64,000 nucleotides of DNA from an uncultured Prevotella sp. (GCA_905202125.1 CAJKQX010000004.1:1-64000); one strand, 5' to 3'; numbered from the stretch's first letter, positions 36,966-46,757 are shown. Made by a program: numbers and translations. Notes: generated from the letters alone by a model not told the origin.

Positions 36966-37154
36966 ATGAGAAAAACATATAAGAAGCCTCAAATAACCAT
37001 CATAAAGATGGATTCCGTACAATTATTGTCAGGTTCGGATACTGGAATAAAAATCGAAGGCGGAGGTAATATTACGGACAATGGCGAAACCGGATCAGCC
37101 GGCGGAGCCCGCGCAAGAGAATTCAGAGGGCTTTGGGACGAAGACTCCGAATAA
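36966..37154 (+). CDS. Small KKxYxKP-type peptide of unknown function
   Basis: 62 residues from ATG 36966 (68 if ATG 36948 is used). It begins MRKTYKKPQITIIKMDSVQL, a pattern I know from many small Prevotella/Bacteroides peptides (MKKxYxKPxI...), followed by LLSGS, a Gly/Asn-rich middle and an acidic tail ending GLWDEDSE. The body has no signal peptide. The Leu-Leu-Ser-Gly-Ser segment could be a leader/core boundary of a modified peptide, but no maturase gene is visible. Its stop (37152-37154) runs straight into the 199-bp repeat. Confidence 0.6.
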   Translation: MRKTYKKPQITIIKMDSVQLLSGSDTGIKIEGGGNITDNGETGSAGGARAREFRGLWDEDSE

Positions 37155-37351
37155 ACCCAAATCGATCATTAGACCGACAATGGGCATGAATGTCAGTTAT
37201 CGTATTGTCTGTTCACGTGTTTTGGGCTTCTATTTGTCGTCTTGCTTCCCGTATTGTCTCGCCATAGCCCGCTATGCCTTCGACAATACGGTCGCAATAC
37301 AACAAATATAATCTCCAAAACAGCCATGAACTCTAATGACCGATTTGGGAT
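37153..37351 (+). repeat. 199-bp hairpin-forming repeat, copy A
   Basis: Terminal inverted repeats: CCCAAATCGATCATTAGA at the left (from 37156) and its complement TCTAATGACCGATTTGGG at the right (37332-37349), 17 of 18 bases pairing. Nested inside are GTTCA/TGAAC (37211, 37327), TGTTTTGG/CCAAAACA (37218, 37315), ATTTGT/ACAAAT (37232, 37302), CGTATTGTC/GACAATACG (37250, 37282) and CATAGC/GCTATG (37263, 37271). The whole unit can fold into one long hairpin. Nearly identical to copy B (50269-50467), which lies on the other strand. No protein is encoded. Confidence 0.9.
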
Positions 37352-37428
37352 AAAAAAATATATATAAATTCGTTTGAAAATGAAAAAGGATTCGCTTGAG
37401 ACCACCAAACGAATCCTTCTGTAAATTA

Positions 37429-39435
37429 TCACTTATTGCGGATATTCTCTTTAATTATTCCATGCCTATAAGCGTAAAGCAAAAGTTCAAGGTCTTTAAT
37501 CTGATTTTTCAATTCGGTACCTTTGTCTGTATCAGCAACGAGCATGCGATGTGATGACATCTCGACAATCTGCGTTGTACTTCTGATATCAGTACATTGC
37601 TGTATGGCTTGGGCTGTACTGATGAAAGGCTCATGCTGCACCAGTTGGAAACCACGACTATGATAAATGAGTGTGTAACCGGCAATGCCGGTTTCCTTAT
37701 GATAAGCCTGAGCAAAGCCCCCATCGATAACCATGAGTTTGCCATTGGCCTTGATTGGTGTCTCTCCATTGCGCACATGCACAGGGACATGACCGTTTAT
37801 GATATGGCGGTTGTCACCGGACACCCCGAACGAATCAAGGATATAATCGATAACCTCCTCATTGTCGCGCAGTTTGAAATAGTTACCCTTTTCTTCATAA
37901 TGAGTTTCTTTGTCCTTTATGAAATAGCGTTCGAACGTCGCCATCTTTGACTTATCAAACAGAGGGCTGTCCGGACCACACCAAAGATAGAGGAAATAAT
38001 CCGTGGCATAGTCTTTCTCTTCTTGAGAAGAGTCGGATTGAAAAGCTGTCCTTATCATCAGTCCGATGTTTTGTAACAAATCGCGTCCGGCATATATGGC
38101 ACCGGGTGCAATCTCAACCATCTTAAGAGTGCCATCATCGTTGAGTGGAACAGAAGCATGGTACAAAAGATTGTTGTTGTAAACCGAATACATACATCCA
38201 TGCTGAAGCATAAGACGGATATGTTTGTGCAGTTTCTCACTCACCAGGAATGAATGCAATAATTTTTCCATAAGAGATTCTTCCTCCGGTGTCAGTCTGT
38301 TGGGATTGGCAGGGTCGATGGTTGGAAAGTTGTTGCTACATAGATTATACTCTTTGCCAGAGAGAGTGATGGTACCTTTGGTATAATCGATATAATCGAG
38401 CAAGGCCCTTTCAGACATTTTCCATTCAGGATGGCGCTTGTAGATAGCCGCCTCCTCTTTAAACTGGATTATCGTTATGGCCTTATGCATGAGTGCAGTA
38501 AGTCGTTTGGATTTCTCGTCCACATCAGAGGTTTCACCGTAAAGAATGGACTGAAACTCCTCACACGGATCTTCCTTATATGCCTCCATAGCAAATGTGG
38601 CAAGCGGAAGAAGATTTATACCATATCCGTCTTCGAGTGTAGCCAGATTGCCATAGCGCAGAGAAAATCGGATGACATTGCATATACATGCCGGATTGCC
38701 AGCAAGTGCACCCATCCACAACACATCATGATTGCCCCATTGTATGTCCCATTTATGATAAGATGACAGTGAGTCCATGATGATATGTGCTCCGGGACCA
38801 CGGTCATATATATCGCCAAGAATATGAAGCTGGTCGATGGCGAGGCGCTGTATGACATTTGATATCGCTATAATAAAATCGTCGGCACGCCCTGTTGCAA
38901 TGATAGTGTCGATGATCACATTGACATAAGCCGTTTTATTTGCGTCTTCGGTGCGTTCGTGGAGTAATTCCTGAATGATGTAACTGAAATCGGAAGGCAA
39001 CGATTTGCGCACCTTCGAACGTGTGTACTTGCTCGACACCAGCCGACAGATGGAAACGAGCTGATGTATGGTGATATGATACCAATCATCTATGTCTTTC
39101 TCGCTCGACTTGATCAGTTCAAGTTTCTGATCGGGATAATATATCAGAGTACAAAGTTCACGTTTATCGCTCTCGCGCATAGTGTTGCCGAAGAGTTCAT
39201 TCACCTTTCTCTGGATATTACCCGAAGCGTTTTTCAGAACATGCAGGAAAGCTTCGTGCTCTCCGTGAATATCTGCAAGAAAATGCTCGGTACCCTTTGC
39301 CAGATTCAGTATTGCCTGCAAATTTATGATTTCTGTACTTGCTTCTGAAATATTTGGAAAAGACTGCGACAAAAGTTGTAAATATTTCATGTCATAAGAA
39401 TGTACATGCTGTCCGGCTGTCATAATTGAATTCAT
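37429..39435 (-). CDS. fbp: Fructose-1,6-bisphosphatase, class III
   Basis: Gluconeogenic FBPase of the metallophosphoesterase fold, found in Firmicutes and Bacteroidetes and unrelated to E. coli Fbp. 668 residues. Metal-binding motifs FLADIHGEHEAF (about 52-63), LHILGDIYDRGPG (about 198-210), WGNHDVLWMGA (about 232-242) and the distant INGHVPVHVRNGE. The start codon overlaps the stop of the preceding gene by the ATGA arrangement, so it is the coupled last gene of the long minus-strand directon. Confidence 0.95.
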   Translation of the reverse strand: MNSIMTAGQHVHSYDMKYLQLLSQSFPNISEASTEIINLQAILNLAKGTEHFLADIHGEHEAFLHVLKNASGNIQRKVNELFGNTMRESDKRELCTLIYYPDQKLELIKSSEKDIDDWYHITIHQLVSICRLVSSKYTRSKVRKSLPSDFSYIIQELLHERTEDANKTAYVNVIIDTIIATGRADDFIIAISNVIQRLAIDQLHILGDIYDRGPGAHIIMDSLSSYHKWDIQWGNHDVLWMGALAGNPACICNVIRFSLRYGNLATLEDGYGINLLPLATFAMEAYKEDPCEEFQSILYGETSDVDEKSKRLTALMHKAITIIQFKEEAAIYKRHPEWKMSERALLDYIDYTKGTITLSGKEYNLCSNNFPTIDPANPNRLTPEEESLMEKLLHSFLVSEKLHKHIRLMLQHGCMYSVYNNNLLYHASVPLNDDGTLKMVEIAPGAIYAGRDLLQNIGLMIRTAFQSDSSQEEKDYATDYFLYLWCGPDSPLFDKSKMATFERYFIKDKETHYEEKGNYFKLRDNEEVIDYILDSFGVSGDNRHIINGHVPVHVRNGETPIKANGKLMVIDGGFAQAYHKETGIAGYTLIYHSRGFQLVQHEPFISTAQAIQQCTDIRSTTQIVEMSSHRMLVADTDKGTELKNQIKDLELLLYAYRHGIIKENIRNK

Positions 39436-40235
39436 TTATAATTAGTAATACAATTGATAATTCCCTCGGCGGTTTTGTCGTCAGTTTCTGCAATCGGCAT
39501 AAATCCTTCGGTAAGACTTGATTTTTGGTTGAGAACAGAGAGTAGAGACGATGTGTATTCGTAAATGCCAAGAGATTTGAGAAATCCACCCATTTTGTCT
39601 TCATCATATCGGCTGTCAATCATTGTCTGCGATAGTTCATTAATTTTGATTTGTGGTATGGAGCCTCGATTATGTAAATATTTTATATATAATATTTGTC
39701 TGCAAATATTGGAAATACTCTCATCAGCATGAGAAACGTCATCCACTTTCTTTCGGATTTTATCACATATCTGTTTGTCGTAAGATTTGATCATGTCTTC
39801 GTACAACCGCGCCATTTTAGAAATCATTTCATCAACGGTAATGATATTCGAAATTACGGCATTATGAATAATGTGAGTCCTTATTCCTTTTATTTTATTT
39901 GACAAAAGTAATTCCTCATACTTGCCACAAACATGTGTTACAACGACATTACCCGTAATTTGTTTCATCAAAGATACCTGGAGCGGGGTGAGCGAGACCA
40001 ATGATTGCAGACCATTTACGGATGTCAATACCATCGGAATGTGTCGCCTGTGTAGGCTTTTTACCATCGAAAGAGTGTTAACATCCCAATTTCCAAACAG
40101 ATGTATAATGTCCGGATTCAAATCGGTTAGCTCAATATCTTCCATACGTCCAATATTGTCTTTCAACACCGACATTATTTTACCATTGTAACATCTGGAA
40201 TTAAATTTCCCGGTATCAACAATCTGCAACCTCAT
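39432..40235 (-). CDS. Truncated GT4-like glycosyltransferase domain protein
   Basis: 267 residues, tentatively the N-terminal (acceptor) Rossmann half of a GT-B glycosyltransferase: NPDIIHLFGNWDVNTLSMVKSLHRR and HIPMVLTSVNGLQSL, VVVTHVCGKYEELL resemble GT4 proteins. The nucleotide-sugar half with the E-x7-E motif is absent; the C-terminal third is helical. It starts 2 bases after the GT2 gene and overlaps fbp by 4 bases. Whether it is a catalytic partner or a decayed enzyme is unknown. The reading frame is intact. Confidence 0.6.
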   Translation of the reverse strand: MRLQIVDTGKFNSRCYNGKIMSVLKDNIGRMEDIELTDLNPDIIHLFGNWDVNTLSMVKSLHRRHIPMVLTSVNGLQSLVSLTPLQVSLMKQITGNVVVTHVCGKYEELLLSNKIKGIRTHIIHNAVISNIITVDEMISKMARLYEDMIKSYDKQICDKIRKKVDDVSHADESISNICRQILYIKYLHNRGSIPQIKINELSQTMIDSRYDEDKMGGFLKSLGIYEYTSSLLSVLNQKSSLTEGFMPIAETDDKTAEGIINCITNYK

Positions 40236-40237
40236 AA

Positions 40238-41386
40238 TTACAATTTATGTGTGATAAAATCATTTTTATCAGACTTAAGATATTTCAGTTTCAAAATCAT
40301 ATCGTATAAAGACAACACAAGTTCGAAAGGAATTATCTTATATTTCTGCATTGGTTCACCAAAACACGCAAACACTTTCGCTGCCATTATTATCCGGAAA
40401 ACAATTGTCATAACTAATATGAAAATGGAAACCGATAACAATAACATATTCATTGCCAATGACGAATAAATTATTGCAGCACAGTTAATTGCATAATTCA
40501 AATACATCATTGACAAGTCCAAATGATATGAAAACCTCATAGACAACCGTCCTGCAAGACGCTTGCGAAAATGTAAATATTGAAAATTTTTATTATACCA
40601 ATTCTTTTTTATAAATTTCTCCCTAACGCAAGCATCCTGAGACAATTCCGGAACAGTATTTCCTTTTCTGGCATATTTATTTACAATAAAATCGCATACG
40701 CCGTATCTATATTGCAGATTTCCACGATAGCCGTCATCACCGATAAATACGCTTTTTCTGAAAAGAATATTATAACCATTTGCACTGTAAGCACTCTTGT
40801 GTTGAGCTCGATACATGAGATACAAGGCAGACCTCAATTGTTGGAATCTGAAATATGCAGGAGCATCGGTACTATAATTGCAATATCCTGTAACAATCGA
40901 TACTTTTTCATCATGACAATTCCTTGCAAGTGTTGCCAGCCACTTGTTTGATTGCGGCACACATCCTGATTGCAAAAGAGCGATCCATTCATTATGAGCA
41001 GCCTTGACAGCAAGAGAAACAGCCAATTTCTCCTTACTCATGAACAGCGACTTTTTAGGTACGAATGTTGTATATATTTTACGTCCCTGAGCACAAGTGT
41101 TGATTACATTTTCAGCAACGAGATCTCCATGCTCAATTACAACGATGATTTCAAAATCTTGTTGATAATCCTGAGCCACAACAGCAGAAAGTGTTTGATG
41201 AAGACCTTCCTGATTATCTTCCGCCAATATCAATACCGATATCCGCGGCAGTGAAATATTATTACTGTCGATATCATTGTTTTGCACCGTTTTTGGTTTT
41301 CTAAAAAAAGGATTTGTCAATAATGATATTACTGACAAGAAAAACAATGCTAAACAAATTATTATCGTTATTTCATCAACATACAT
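40238..41386 (-). CDS. Membrane-anchored GT2 family glycosyltransferase
   Basis: 382 residues. N-terminal membrane segment (about 5-24), then a GT-A domain: ISVLILAEDNQEGLHQTLSAVVAQDYQQDFEIIVV is the typical GT2 opening. The acidic/QxxRW-like region is not clear. Two or three C-terminal membrane segments follow (about 300-350). Sugar and acceptor unknown. Its first 19 bases overlap the 3' end of lysA, and the next GT-like gene follows 2 bases later, so the two GT genes may act together on a surface glycan. Confidence 0.8.
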   Translation of the reverse strand: MYVDEITIIICLALFFLSVISLLTNPFFRKPKTVQNNDIDSNNISLPRISVLILAEDNQEGLHQTLSAVVAQDYQQDFEIIVVIEHGDLVAENVINTCAQGRKIYTTFVPKKSLFMSKEKLAVSLAVKAAHNEWIALLQSGCVPQSNKWLATLARNCHDEKVSIVTGYCNYSTDAPAYFRFQQLRSALYLMYRAQHKSAYSANGYNILFRKSVFIGDDGYRGNLQYRYGVCDFIVNKYARKGNTVPELSQDACVREKFIKKNWYNKNFQYLHFRKRLAGRLSMRFSYHLDLSMMYLNYAINCAAIIYSSLAMNMLLLSVSIFILVMTIVFRIIMAAKVFACFGEPMQKYKIIPFELVLSLYDMILKLKYLKSDKNDFITHKL

Positions 41387-42543
41387 AAATCTTCAGTTGT
41401 GTATCCTTTGGGCAATTCTCTGCAATTATACTGACTTGCCATTACCTCACCATAAGCACCTGCGGAACGAATGGCGATAATGTCTCCACGATGGCATTCA
41501 TTCAACAGGATGTCTTTGGCAAAGACATCACTCGACTCGCATATCGGTCCCACCACATCATAAGATTCGGACGGTTGATTGCTACTCATGTTTTCAATCT
41601 TGTGATAAGCGTGATAGAGAGCCGGACGTATGAGATCGGTCATACCAGCATCCACAATTGCAAATTTCTTGTGTACACCCTCTTTCACATATAAAAGACG
41701 AGTAACCAATGTGCCACATTGTGCCACAATTGCACGACCAAGCTCAAAGTGCAGATGTTGACCTGGACGGAGTTTCAGATGTTTGTCGTATGTTTCAAAA
41801 TATAGTTTAAAATCGGGTATGTCTTTCTCATCCGGATATTCATAATCGATACCCAGACCACCGCCAACATTGATATGTGGCAATATGACATTCTTTTGTT
41901 CCAGTTCGTTTTGGATATCATTTATCCTATTGCACAAAGCGACAAAATCATTCATATCCAATATTTGTGAGCCTATATGGAAATGCAGTCCAATGAGAGA
42001 GATATTCTTCATATCACGCGATTGCTCGATAACATCATTGAGAAGATGCATCGATATGCCGAACTTGTTTTCGGCAAGTCCGGTGGTGATGTTAGCGTGA
42101 GTATGAGCACCAATATCAGGATTCACACGAAAGGCAACTTTGGCTATCTTATTGCGTTGACAGGCCAACTCATTGATGATGTTAAGTTCGGCCGTGCTTT
42201 CCACATTGAAACAGAAGATATCATTTTCCAGACCGAGAATTATCTCCCGATCACTCTTCCCCACTCCGGCAAAGACAATCTGCGAGGGATGAAAACCACT
42301 ATCCAAAGCAGCCTTTATCTCACCGCCGCTTACACAATCGGCTCCAAATCCGTATTGACTTATTATTCTGAGAATAGAGGAATTGGAATTAGCCTTTATC
42401 GCATAATGAACATGGTAATTATCATATTTTCCGACTTCAGACTTGATTGTGTCCAATGTCTTGTGCAACAACTTAGTGTCATAATAATAAAACGGAGTGT
42501 TTATATTATGCAACTTGTCAAACGGAAACATATTTTTCATCAT
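41368..42543 (-). CDS. lysA: Diaminopimelate decarboxylase
   Basis: PLP enzyme for the last step of lysine synthesis. 391 residues: HYAIKANSN (about 46-54) with the PLP lysine, the HFHIGSQI motif, HINVGGGLGIDY, the phosphate-binding ELGRAIVAQCGTLV, and GPICESSDVFAKD with the active-site cysteine. It follows lysC by 10 bases, so the first and last enzymes of the branch are cotranscribed. Confidence 0.95.
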   Translation of the reverse strand: MMKNMFPFDKLHNINTPFYYYDTKLLHKTLDTIKSEVGKYDNYHVHYAIKANSNSSILRIISQYGFGADCVSGGEIKAALDSGFHPSQIVFAGVGKSDREIILGLENDIFCFNVESTAELNIINELACQRNKIAKVAFRVNPDIGAHTHANITTGLAENKFGISMHLLNDVIEQSRDMKNISLIGLHFHIGSQILDMNDFVALCNRINDIQNELEQKNVILPHINVGGGLGIDYEYPDEKDIPDFKLYFETYDKHLKLRPGQHLHFELGRAIVAQCGTLVTRLLYVKEGVHKKFAIVDAGMTDLIRPALYHAYHKIENMSSNQPSESYDVVGPICESSDVFAKDILLNECHRGDIIAIRSAGAYGEVMASQYNCRELPKGYTTEDLCMLMK

Positions 42544-42553
42544 TTATGACAAT

Positions 42554-43873
42554 TCACTTGTTAAACAATATATCACTCAAATTTTGTAGAGCTTTCTTCT
42601 TGTCAGACTCTTTTATCAAGAACGAAATATTGTAATTTGAGCCTCCATAAGATATCATTCTCACAGGAATGTCTCTCATAGCATCAAGCACAATAGTCTC
42701 AAAACCGAGATTACTCCAATCTAGATCACCAACAACACAAACTATGCACATGTCGGTATCAACCGTTACGGTGCCATATTTTTTCAATTCATCTACTATA
42801 TCATTGAGATGTGTGCAATTGTCAATGCTCATGGACACTCCGACCTCACTTGTCGTAATCATGTCGATAGGAGTTTGATAGCTCTCGAAGATTTCGAATA
42901 TCTTGCGCAAAAAACCGGTCGCAAACAACATTCTGCTCGACTTGATCTTGATGGCTGTGATATTGCTCTTGGCCGCAACTGCTTTGATTTTGCCTTTGAT
43001 AAGTACGTTGTCAATGATTGTTCCTTCAGCATCAGGATCCATCGTGTTTTTCAAACGTACAGGAATACCGGCATATTTAGCAGGCTGAACGCATGTAGGA
43101 TGAAGAATTTTGGCACCGAAATAAGCCAACTCGGCAGCTTCCTCAAAGTTGAGCTGATGAATGGCATCTGTTTTGTCTACAATGCGCGGATCGTTGTTAT
43201 GCATTCCATCGATGTCTGTCCATATCTGTATTTCATCAACAGTCAAGGCCGCACCTATGAGAGATGCTGTAAAATCACTACCGCCACGCTGCAAATTGTC
43301 TACCTCACCATAAGCATTTTTACAAATAAAACCTTGTGTGATGTAGACATGATAACCTTCATTGTCCTTCATTATGGCTGACAGTTTATCTTTTATATAA
43401 TGTAAGTCGGGTTCTGCATTCTTATCGGTGCGCATGAAATCAAAAGCAGACAAGAGTACTGCCTTAACTCCATTTTCCAACAAATAGTTGGTCATCATAT
43501 TCGTACTGATGATCTCTCCTTGTGCAACGATATTCTTTTCCTCAAAGCTCGTGAACAAGTCTTTTGTGAATGAGCGCAGATAATTGAATTCGGCATGAAG
43601 GAAATCAAGTGTTTTGGATTTGTATTCTTCTGTGGAATACAATTCATTGACATGACTTATATATTTTTTTTCAAGATTATTGATTACCTCATTCGCGCCA
43701 TCGGTATTCTTTTTATATAAATAATTGGATATTTCAACCAAAGAATTCGTCGTTCCGGACATTGCAGAAAGAACAACAAATATCGGTTCTTCGGAACCGG
43801 CCACCATTGAGGCTACTGATTTCATACGTTCAGGGGAACCAACCGATGTTCCACCAAATTTCATTACTTTCAT
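42554..43873 (-). CDS. lysC: Aspartate kinase (monofunctional)
   Basis: Phosphorylates aspartate at the head of the lysine/threonine/methionine pathway. Opening MKVMKFGGTSVGSPERMK is the kinase signature, and TQGFICKNAYGEVDNLQRGGSDFTASLIG and TDIDGMHNNDPRIVD follow. The C-terminal 130 residues form ACT regulatory domains (DMITTSEVGVSMSID). No homoserine dehydrogenase domain. The open frame extends to ATG 43900, but ATG 43873 gives the canonical N-terminus. 439 residues. Confidence 0.95.
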   Translation of the reverse strand: MKVMKFGGTSVGSPERMKSVASMVAGSEEPIFVVLSAMSGTTNSLVEISNYLYKKNTDGANEVINNLEKKYISHVNELYSTEEYKSKTLDFLHAEFNYLRSFTKDLFTSFEEKNIVAQGEIISTNMMTNYLLENGVKAVLLSAFDFMRTDKNAEPDLHYIKDKLSAIMKDNEGYHVYITQGFICKNAYGEVDNLQRGGSDFTASLIGAALTVDEIQIWTDIDGMHNNDPRIVDKTDAIHQLNFEEAAELAYFGAKILHPTCVQPAKYAGIPVRLKNTMDPDAEGTIIDNVLIKGKIKAVAAKSNITAIKIKSSRMLFATGFLRKIFEIFESYQTPIDMITTSEVGVSMSIDNCTHLNDIVDELKKYGTVTVDTDMCIVCVVGDLDWSNLGFETIVLDAMRDIPVRMISYGGSNYNISFLIKESDKKKALQNLSDILFNK

Positions 43874-43934
43874 ATTATTTGATTTTATATTTGACTTCAT
43901 TTTGAAATTTTAATCCTTGTTTATCGCCGAAAAC

Positions 43935-44624
43935 TTATTTATTGTTTATTTCTTGTGTAAGTTTTGACAATCCACCATTCTCGCACTTATAAACTATGCC
44001 TTGATATTTCTTTAGCATGGAGATATTATGAGTAGACATGATGACAGCCGTTCCGGTCTGTGTCAGATTTTTTAAGAGAGAGACTATCTGGTCTGCCGTA
44101 TCCGGGTCAAGATTGCCCGTAGGCTCATCAGCTATTACGATCTTAGGATTATTCAAGATAGCTCTGGCTATGGCTATGCGCTGTTGCTCACCTCCAGACA
44201 ATTCGTGAGGACATTTATCCTTTTTGTCGGACATTCCTACTTCAGACAATACTTGATCAATTCGCTCATCAATATCTTTACTTGTCTTCCAACCTGTCGA
44301 CCGCAATACGAATTGAAGATTCTTGTATACATTACGGTCATGTAAAAGTTGAAAATCCTGAAAGATGATACCCAGTTCCTTACGCAACGATGGTATTTCG
44401 CGTCGCTTGAGCGTCAGAAGATTTCGTCCTAATATCTCGGCTTTCTCTGCTTCATCATCAAATAAATCCAACTCGCAATACAATGTTTTGAGCAATGAAC
44501 TCTTGCCCGAGCCCACTTTACCTATGATATAAATGAACTGGTCGTTGTCGACTTGGAAATTGACATCCTTGAGAATCAGTTCATCACCTTGATATATATT
44601 TACTTTCTTAAAATCGATTAGCAT
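43935..44624 (-). CDS. ftsE: FtsE-like ABC transporter ATP-binding protein
   Basis: 229 residues, one ABC ATPase domain: Walker A GKVGSGKS (about 36-43), Q-loop FQDFQLL, signature LSGGEQQR, Walker B IVIADEPTGNLDP, H-loop MSTHN. The MLIDFKKVNIYQGDELILKDVNF opening fits FtsE, the partner of FtsX at the division septum that controls periplasmic wall hydrolases. No ftsX lies next to it, which is usual in Bacteroidetes. It sits between hisIE and lysC. Confidence 0.85.
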   Translation of the reverse strand: MLIDFKKVNIYQGDELILKDVNFQVDNDQFIYIIGKVGSGKSSLLKTLYCELDLFDDEAEKAEILGRNLLTLKRREIPSLRKELGIIFQDFQLLHDRNVYKNLQFVLRSTGWKTSKDIDERIDQVLSEVGMSDKKDKCPHELSGGEQQRIAIARAILNNPKIVIADEPTGNLDPDTADQIVSLLKNLTQTGTAVIMSTHNISMLKKYQGIVYKCENGGLSKLTQEINNK

Positions 44625-44637
44625 AAATCATTAGTTA

Positions 44638-45252
44638 TTAATGTTTTTTCCAGTTTGGATCATGTCTCTCGCTGAGTTCCTTGACCACATCTTCGATACG
44701 CAGTCCTTTGCTTGTAAGCAATACGATAATATGATAAAACAAGTCGGAACATTCGTAAATCATACGTTCTTTCGTACCGTTGGTGGCTTCAATCACCATT
44801 TCAAGAGCTTCCTCTCCTACTTTTTGTGCCATTCTGTTCAAGCCATCTTCAAACAAGCTTGTAGTATAAGACCCTTTTGGCATCTCTTGATATCTCTTGT
44901 CAATGAAATCCTGAAGTTCAGAGAGAAATGCCAACGGATGTTTCTTGTTCTCCCCACCCCAACACGTATCGGTGCCTTTGTGGCAAGTAGGTCCTTCAGG
45001 TTTGACCTTAACTAATAATGTGTCATTATCGCAATCATTCTCAATACTTACCAAATTGAGATAATTTCCGGAAGTCTCACCTTTTGTCCACAAACATTGT
45101 CTGCTACGACTCCAGAATGTTACTTTTTTAGTCAGTAATGTTATTTCGTATGCTTTCTCATTCATGTATCCCAACATAAGGACATTCAGAGTCTCTGCAT
45201 CCTGTATGATAGCCGGAACCAGTCCGTTATTCTTTTCAAAATCAATTTTCAT
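44638..45252 (-). CDS. hisIE: Bifunctional phosphoribosyl-AMP cyclohydrolase / phosphoribosyl-ATP pyrophosphatase
   Basis: Steps 2 and 3 of histidine synthesis in one 204-residue chain. HisI half (1 to about 110): LGYMNEKAYEITLLTKKVTFWSRSRQCLWTKGETSGN and the Cys residues of TCHKGTDTCWG that bind zinc. HisE half (about 115-204): YTTSLFEDGLNRMAQKVGEEALEMVIEA with the acidic Mg-binding helix. Fused HisIE is normal for the group. 28 bases after hisF. Confidence 0.96.
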   Translation of the reverse strand: MKIDFEKNNGLVPAIIQDAETLNVLMLGYMNEKAYEITLLTKKVTFWSRSRQCLWTKGETSGNYLNLVSIENDCDNDTLLVKVKPEGPTCHKGTDTCWGGENKKHPLAFLSELQDFIDKRYQEMPKGSYTTSLFEDGLNRMAQKVGEEALEMVIEATNGTKERMIYECSDLFYHIIVLLTSKGLRIEDVVKELSERHDPNWKKH

Positions 45253-45280
45253 AATAATTATATTATTTATCCTATGAATT

Positions 45281-46045
45281 TTACAATCTAACCTTTATGC
45301 CGTTATCGGCAAGATAATGTTTCAATTCGTTTATTCTGATTTCACCAAAATGAAAAACACTTGCAGCCAACGCAGCATCGGCCTTGCCCTTATTAAAGAC
45401 ATCAAGGAAATCTTCCTTTTTTCCGGCTCCACCACTGGCTATTATGGGAATGGAAAGATTTTCAGACATCTCCGCGAGCATCTCGTTGGCATATCCGTTT
45501 TTCACTCCATCATGGTTCATACTCGTAAACAATATCTCTCCGGCACCACGACTCTGTACTTCTTTGGCCCATTCCATGAGCTTTAGATTTGTGCGTTCTC
45601 TGCCTCCTTTGCAATAACAATACCAGTCATTGTCTTCATATCGGGCGTCAATGGCACACACGCAAACTTGTGAGCCGAACTTGCCTGTGATTTTATCTAT
45701 GATATCAGGATTGTTTATTGCAGTTGTATTAATGCTTATCTTATCGGCTCCTGCATTCAACAGTCGTTCAACATCCTCGAAAGCATTGATTCCGCCACCC
45801 ACGGTGAAAGGTATATTTAATTCCTGAGCAATCCGTGTTACAAGATTTGTGAACGTCTTGCGACCCTCGTGACTGGCTGTAATATCAAGAAACACCAGCT
45901 CGTCAGCACCATCCTCATTATACTTTTTGGCCAGACACAACGGATCGCCGGCTTTTTTGAGATTAACAAAGTTAATTCCCTTTACCGTCATTCCGTCCTT
46001 TATATCAAGACATGGTATAATCCTCTTAGCCAACCCTTTGCACAT
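45281..46045 (-). CDS. hisF: Imidazole glycerol phosphate synthase, cyclase subunit
   Basis: Uses ammonia from HisH to make IGP and AICAR. TIM barrel, 254 residues, with D15-like ([12 protein letters not shown]) and CAIDAR catalytic aspartates and the phosphate loops [11 protein letters not shown] and [15 protein letters not shown] 46045 overlaps hisA by 20 bases; an internal TTG would give the shorter [10 protein letters not shown] start. Coupled translation with hisA. Confidence 0.96.
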   Translation of the reverse strand: MCKGLAKRIIPCLDIKDGMTVKGINFVNLKKAGDPLCLAKKYNEDGADELVFLDITASHEGRKTFTNLVTRIAQELNIPFTVGGGINAFEDVERLLNAGADKISINTTAINNPDIIDKITGKFGSQVCVCAIDARYEDNDWYCYCKGGRERTNLKLMEWAKEVQSRGAGEILFTSMNHDGVKNGYANEMLAEMSENLSIPIIASGGAGKKEDFLDVFNKGKADAALAASVFHFGEIRINELKHYLADNGIKVRL

Positions 46046-46757
46046 AATCGATTAAATATTTGATATTCACTTTACCTTCGTAGTAAGCCTTACCAAAAAC
46101 AACAGCAGGCACCGACTCGTCATTCAGTTTTATTATATCTTCATCCGAAGCGACGCCGCCACTTGCAATAAGATACAGTGACGGATAGTTGCTCAATATT
46201 TGTTTGTACAACTCATGTGCAGGACCTCTCAATGTGCCGTCTTTTGAAATATCTGTGCAAAGTATCTTTTTAATACCTTTTTCAATATAAAAATCCAGAA
46301 ACGAGCACAGGTCCACATCTGAATCTTCCTTCCATCCATTCACTGCAATCTTTCCGTCTCTCACATCGGCGCCAAGAATAATTCTGTCAGCTCCATATCG
46401 TTCTATCCAACGACACATGGTCTGCGGCCGGGTCACGGCAATGCTACCTATCGTAACCATAGACGCACCACTGTCAAACACACGATCAAGATCATCGTCC
46501 GACTTTATCCCGCCACCGAAATCGATAGTAAGATCAGTCGATTCCGCAATACGCCGCAGCACACCCAAATTGACTACATGCTGTGATTTGGCTCCATCCA
46601 GATCCACGACATGCAAACGTGATACGCCAAGAGCCTCAACCTCTTTGGCAACAACGAGCGGATCTTCATGATAGACCTTCTGCTGCGCATAATCTCCTTT
46701 GACAAGACGTACGCATTTCCCGTCAATGATATCTATGGCCGGTATTAAATCTATCAT
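46026..46757 (-). CDS. hisA: ProFAR isomerase
   Basis: Amadori isomerisation of ProFAR in histidine synthesis. TIM barrel, 243 residues: [20 protein letters not shown] at the start with the catalytic Asp, [16 protein letters not shown], and [18 protein letters not shown] with the second Asp. It overlaps hisH by 4 bases and hisF by 20. Confidence 0.96.
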   Translation of the reverse strand: MIDLIPAIDIIDGKCVRLVKGDYAQQKVYHEDPLVVAKEVEALGVSRLHVVDLDGAKSQHVVNLGVLRRIAESTDLTIDFGGGIKSDDDLDRVFDSGASMVTIGSIAVTRPQTMCRWIERYGADRIILGADVRDGKIAVNGWKEDSDVDLCSFLDFYIEKGIKKILCTDISKDGTLRGPAHELYKQILSNYPSLYLIASGGVASDEDIIKLNDESVPAVVFGKAYYEGKVNIKYLIDYVQRVG

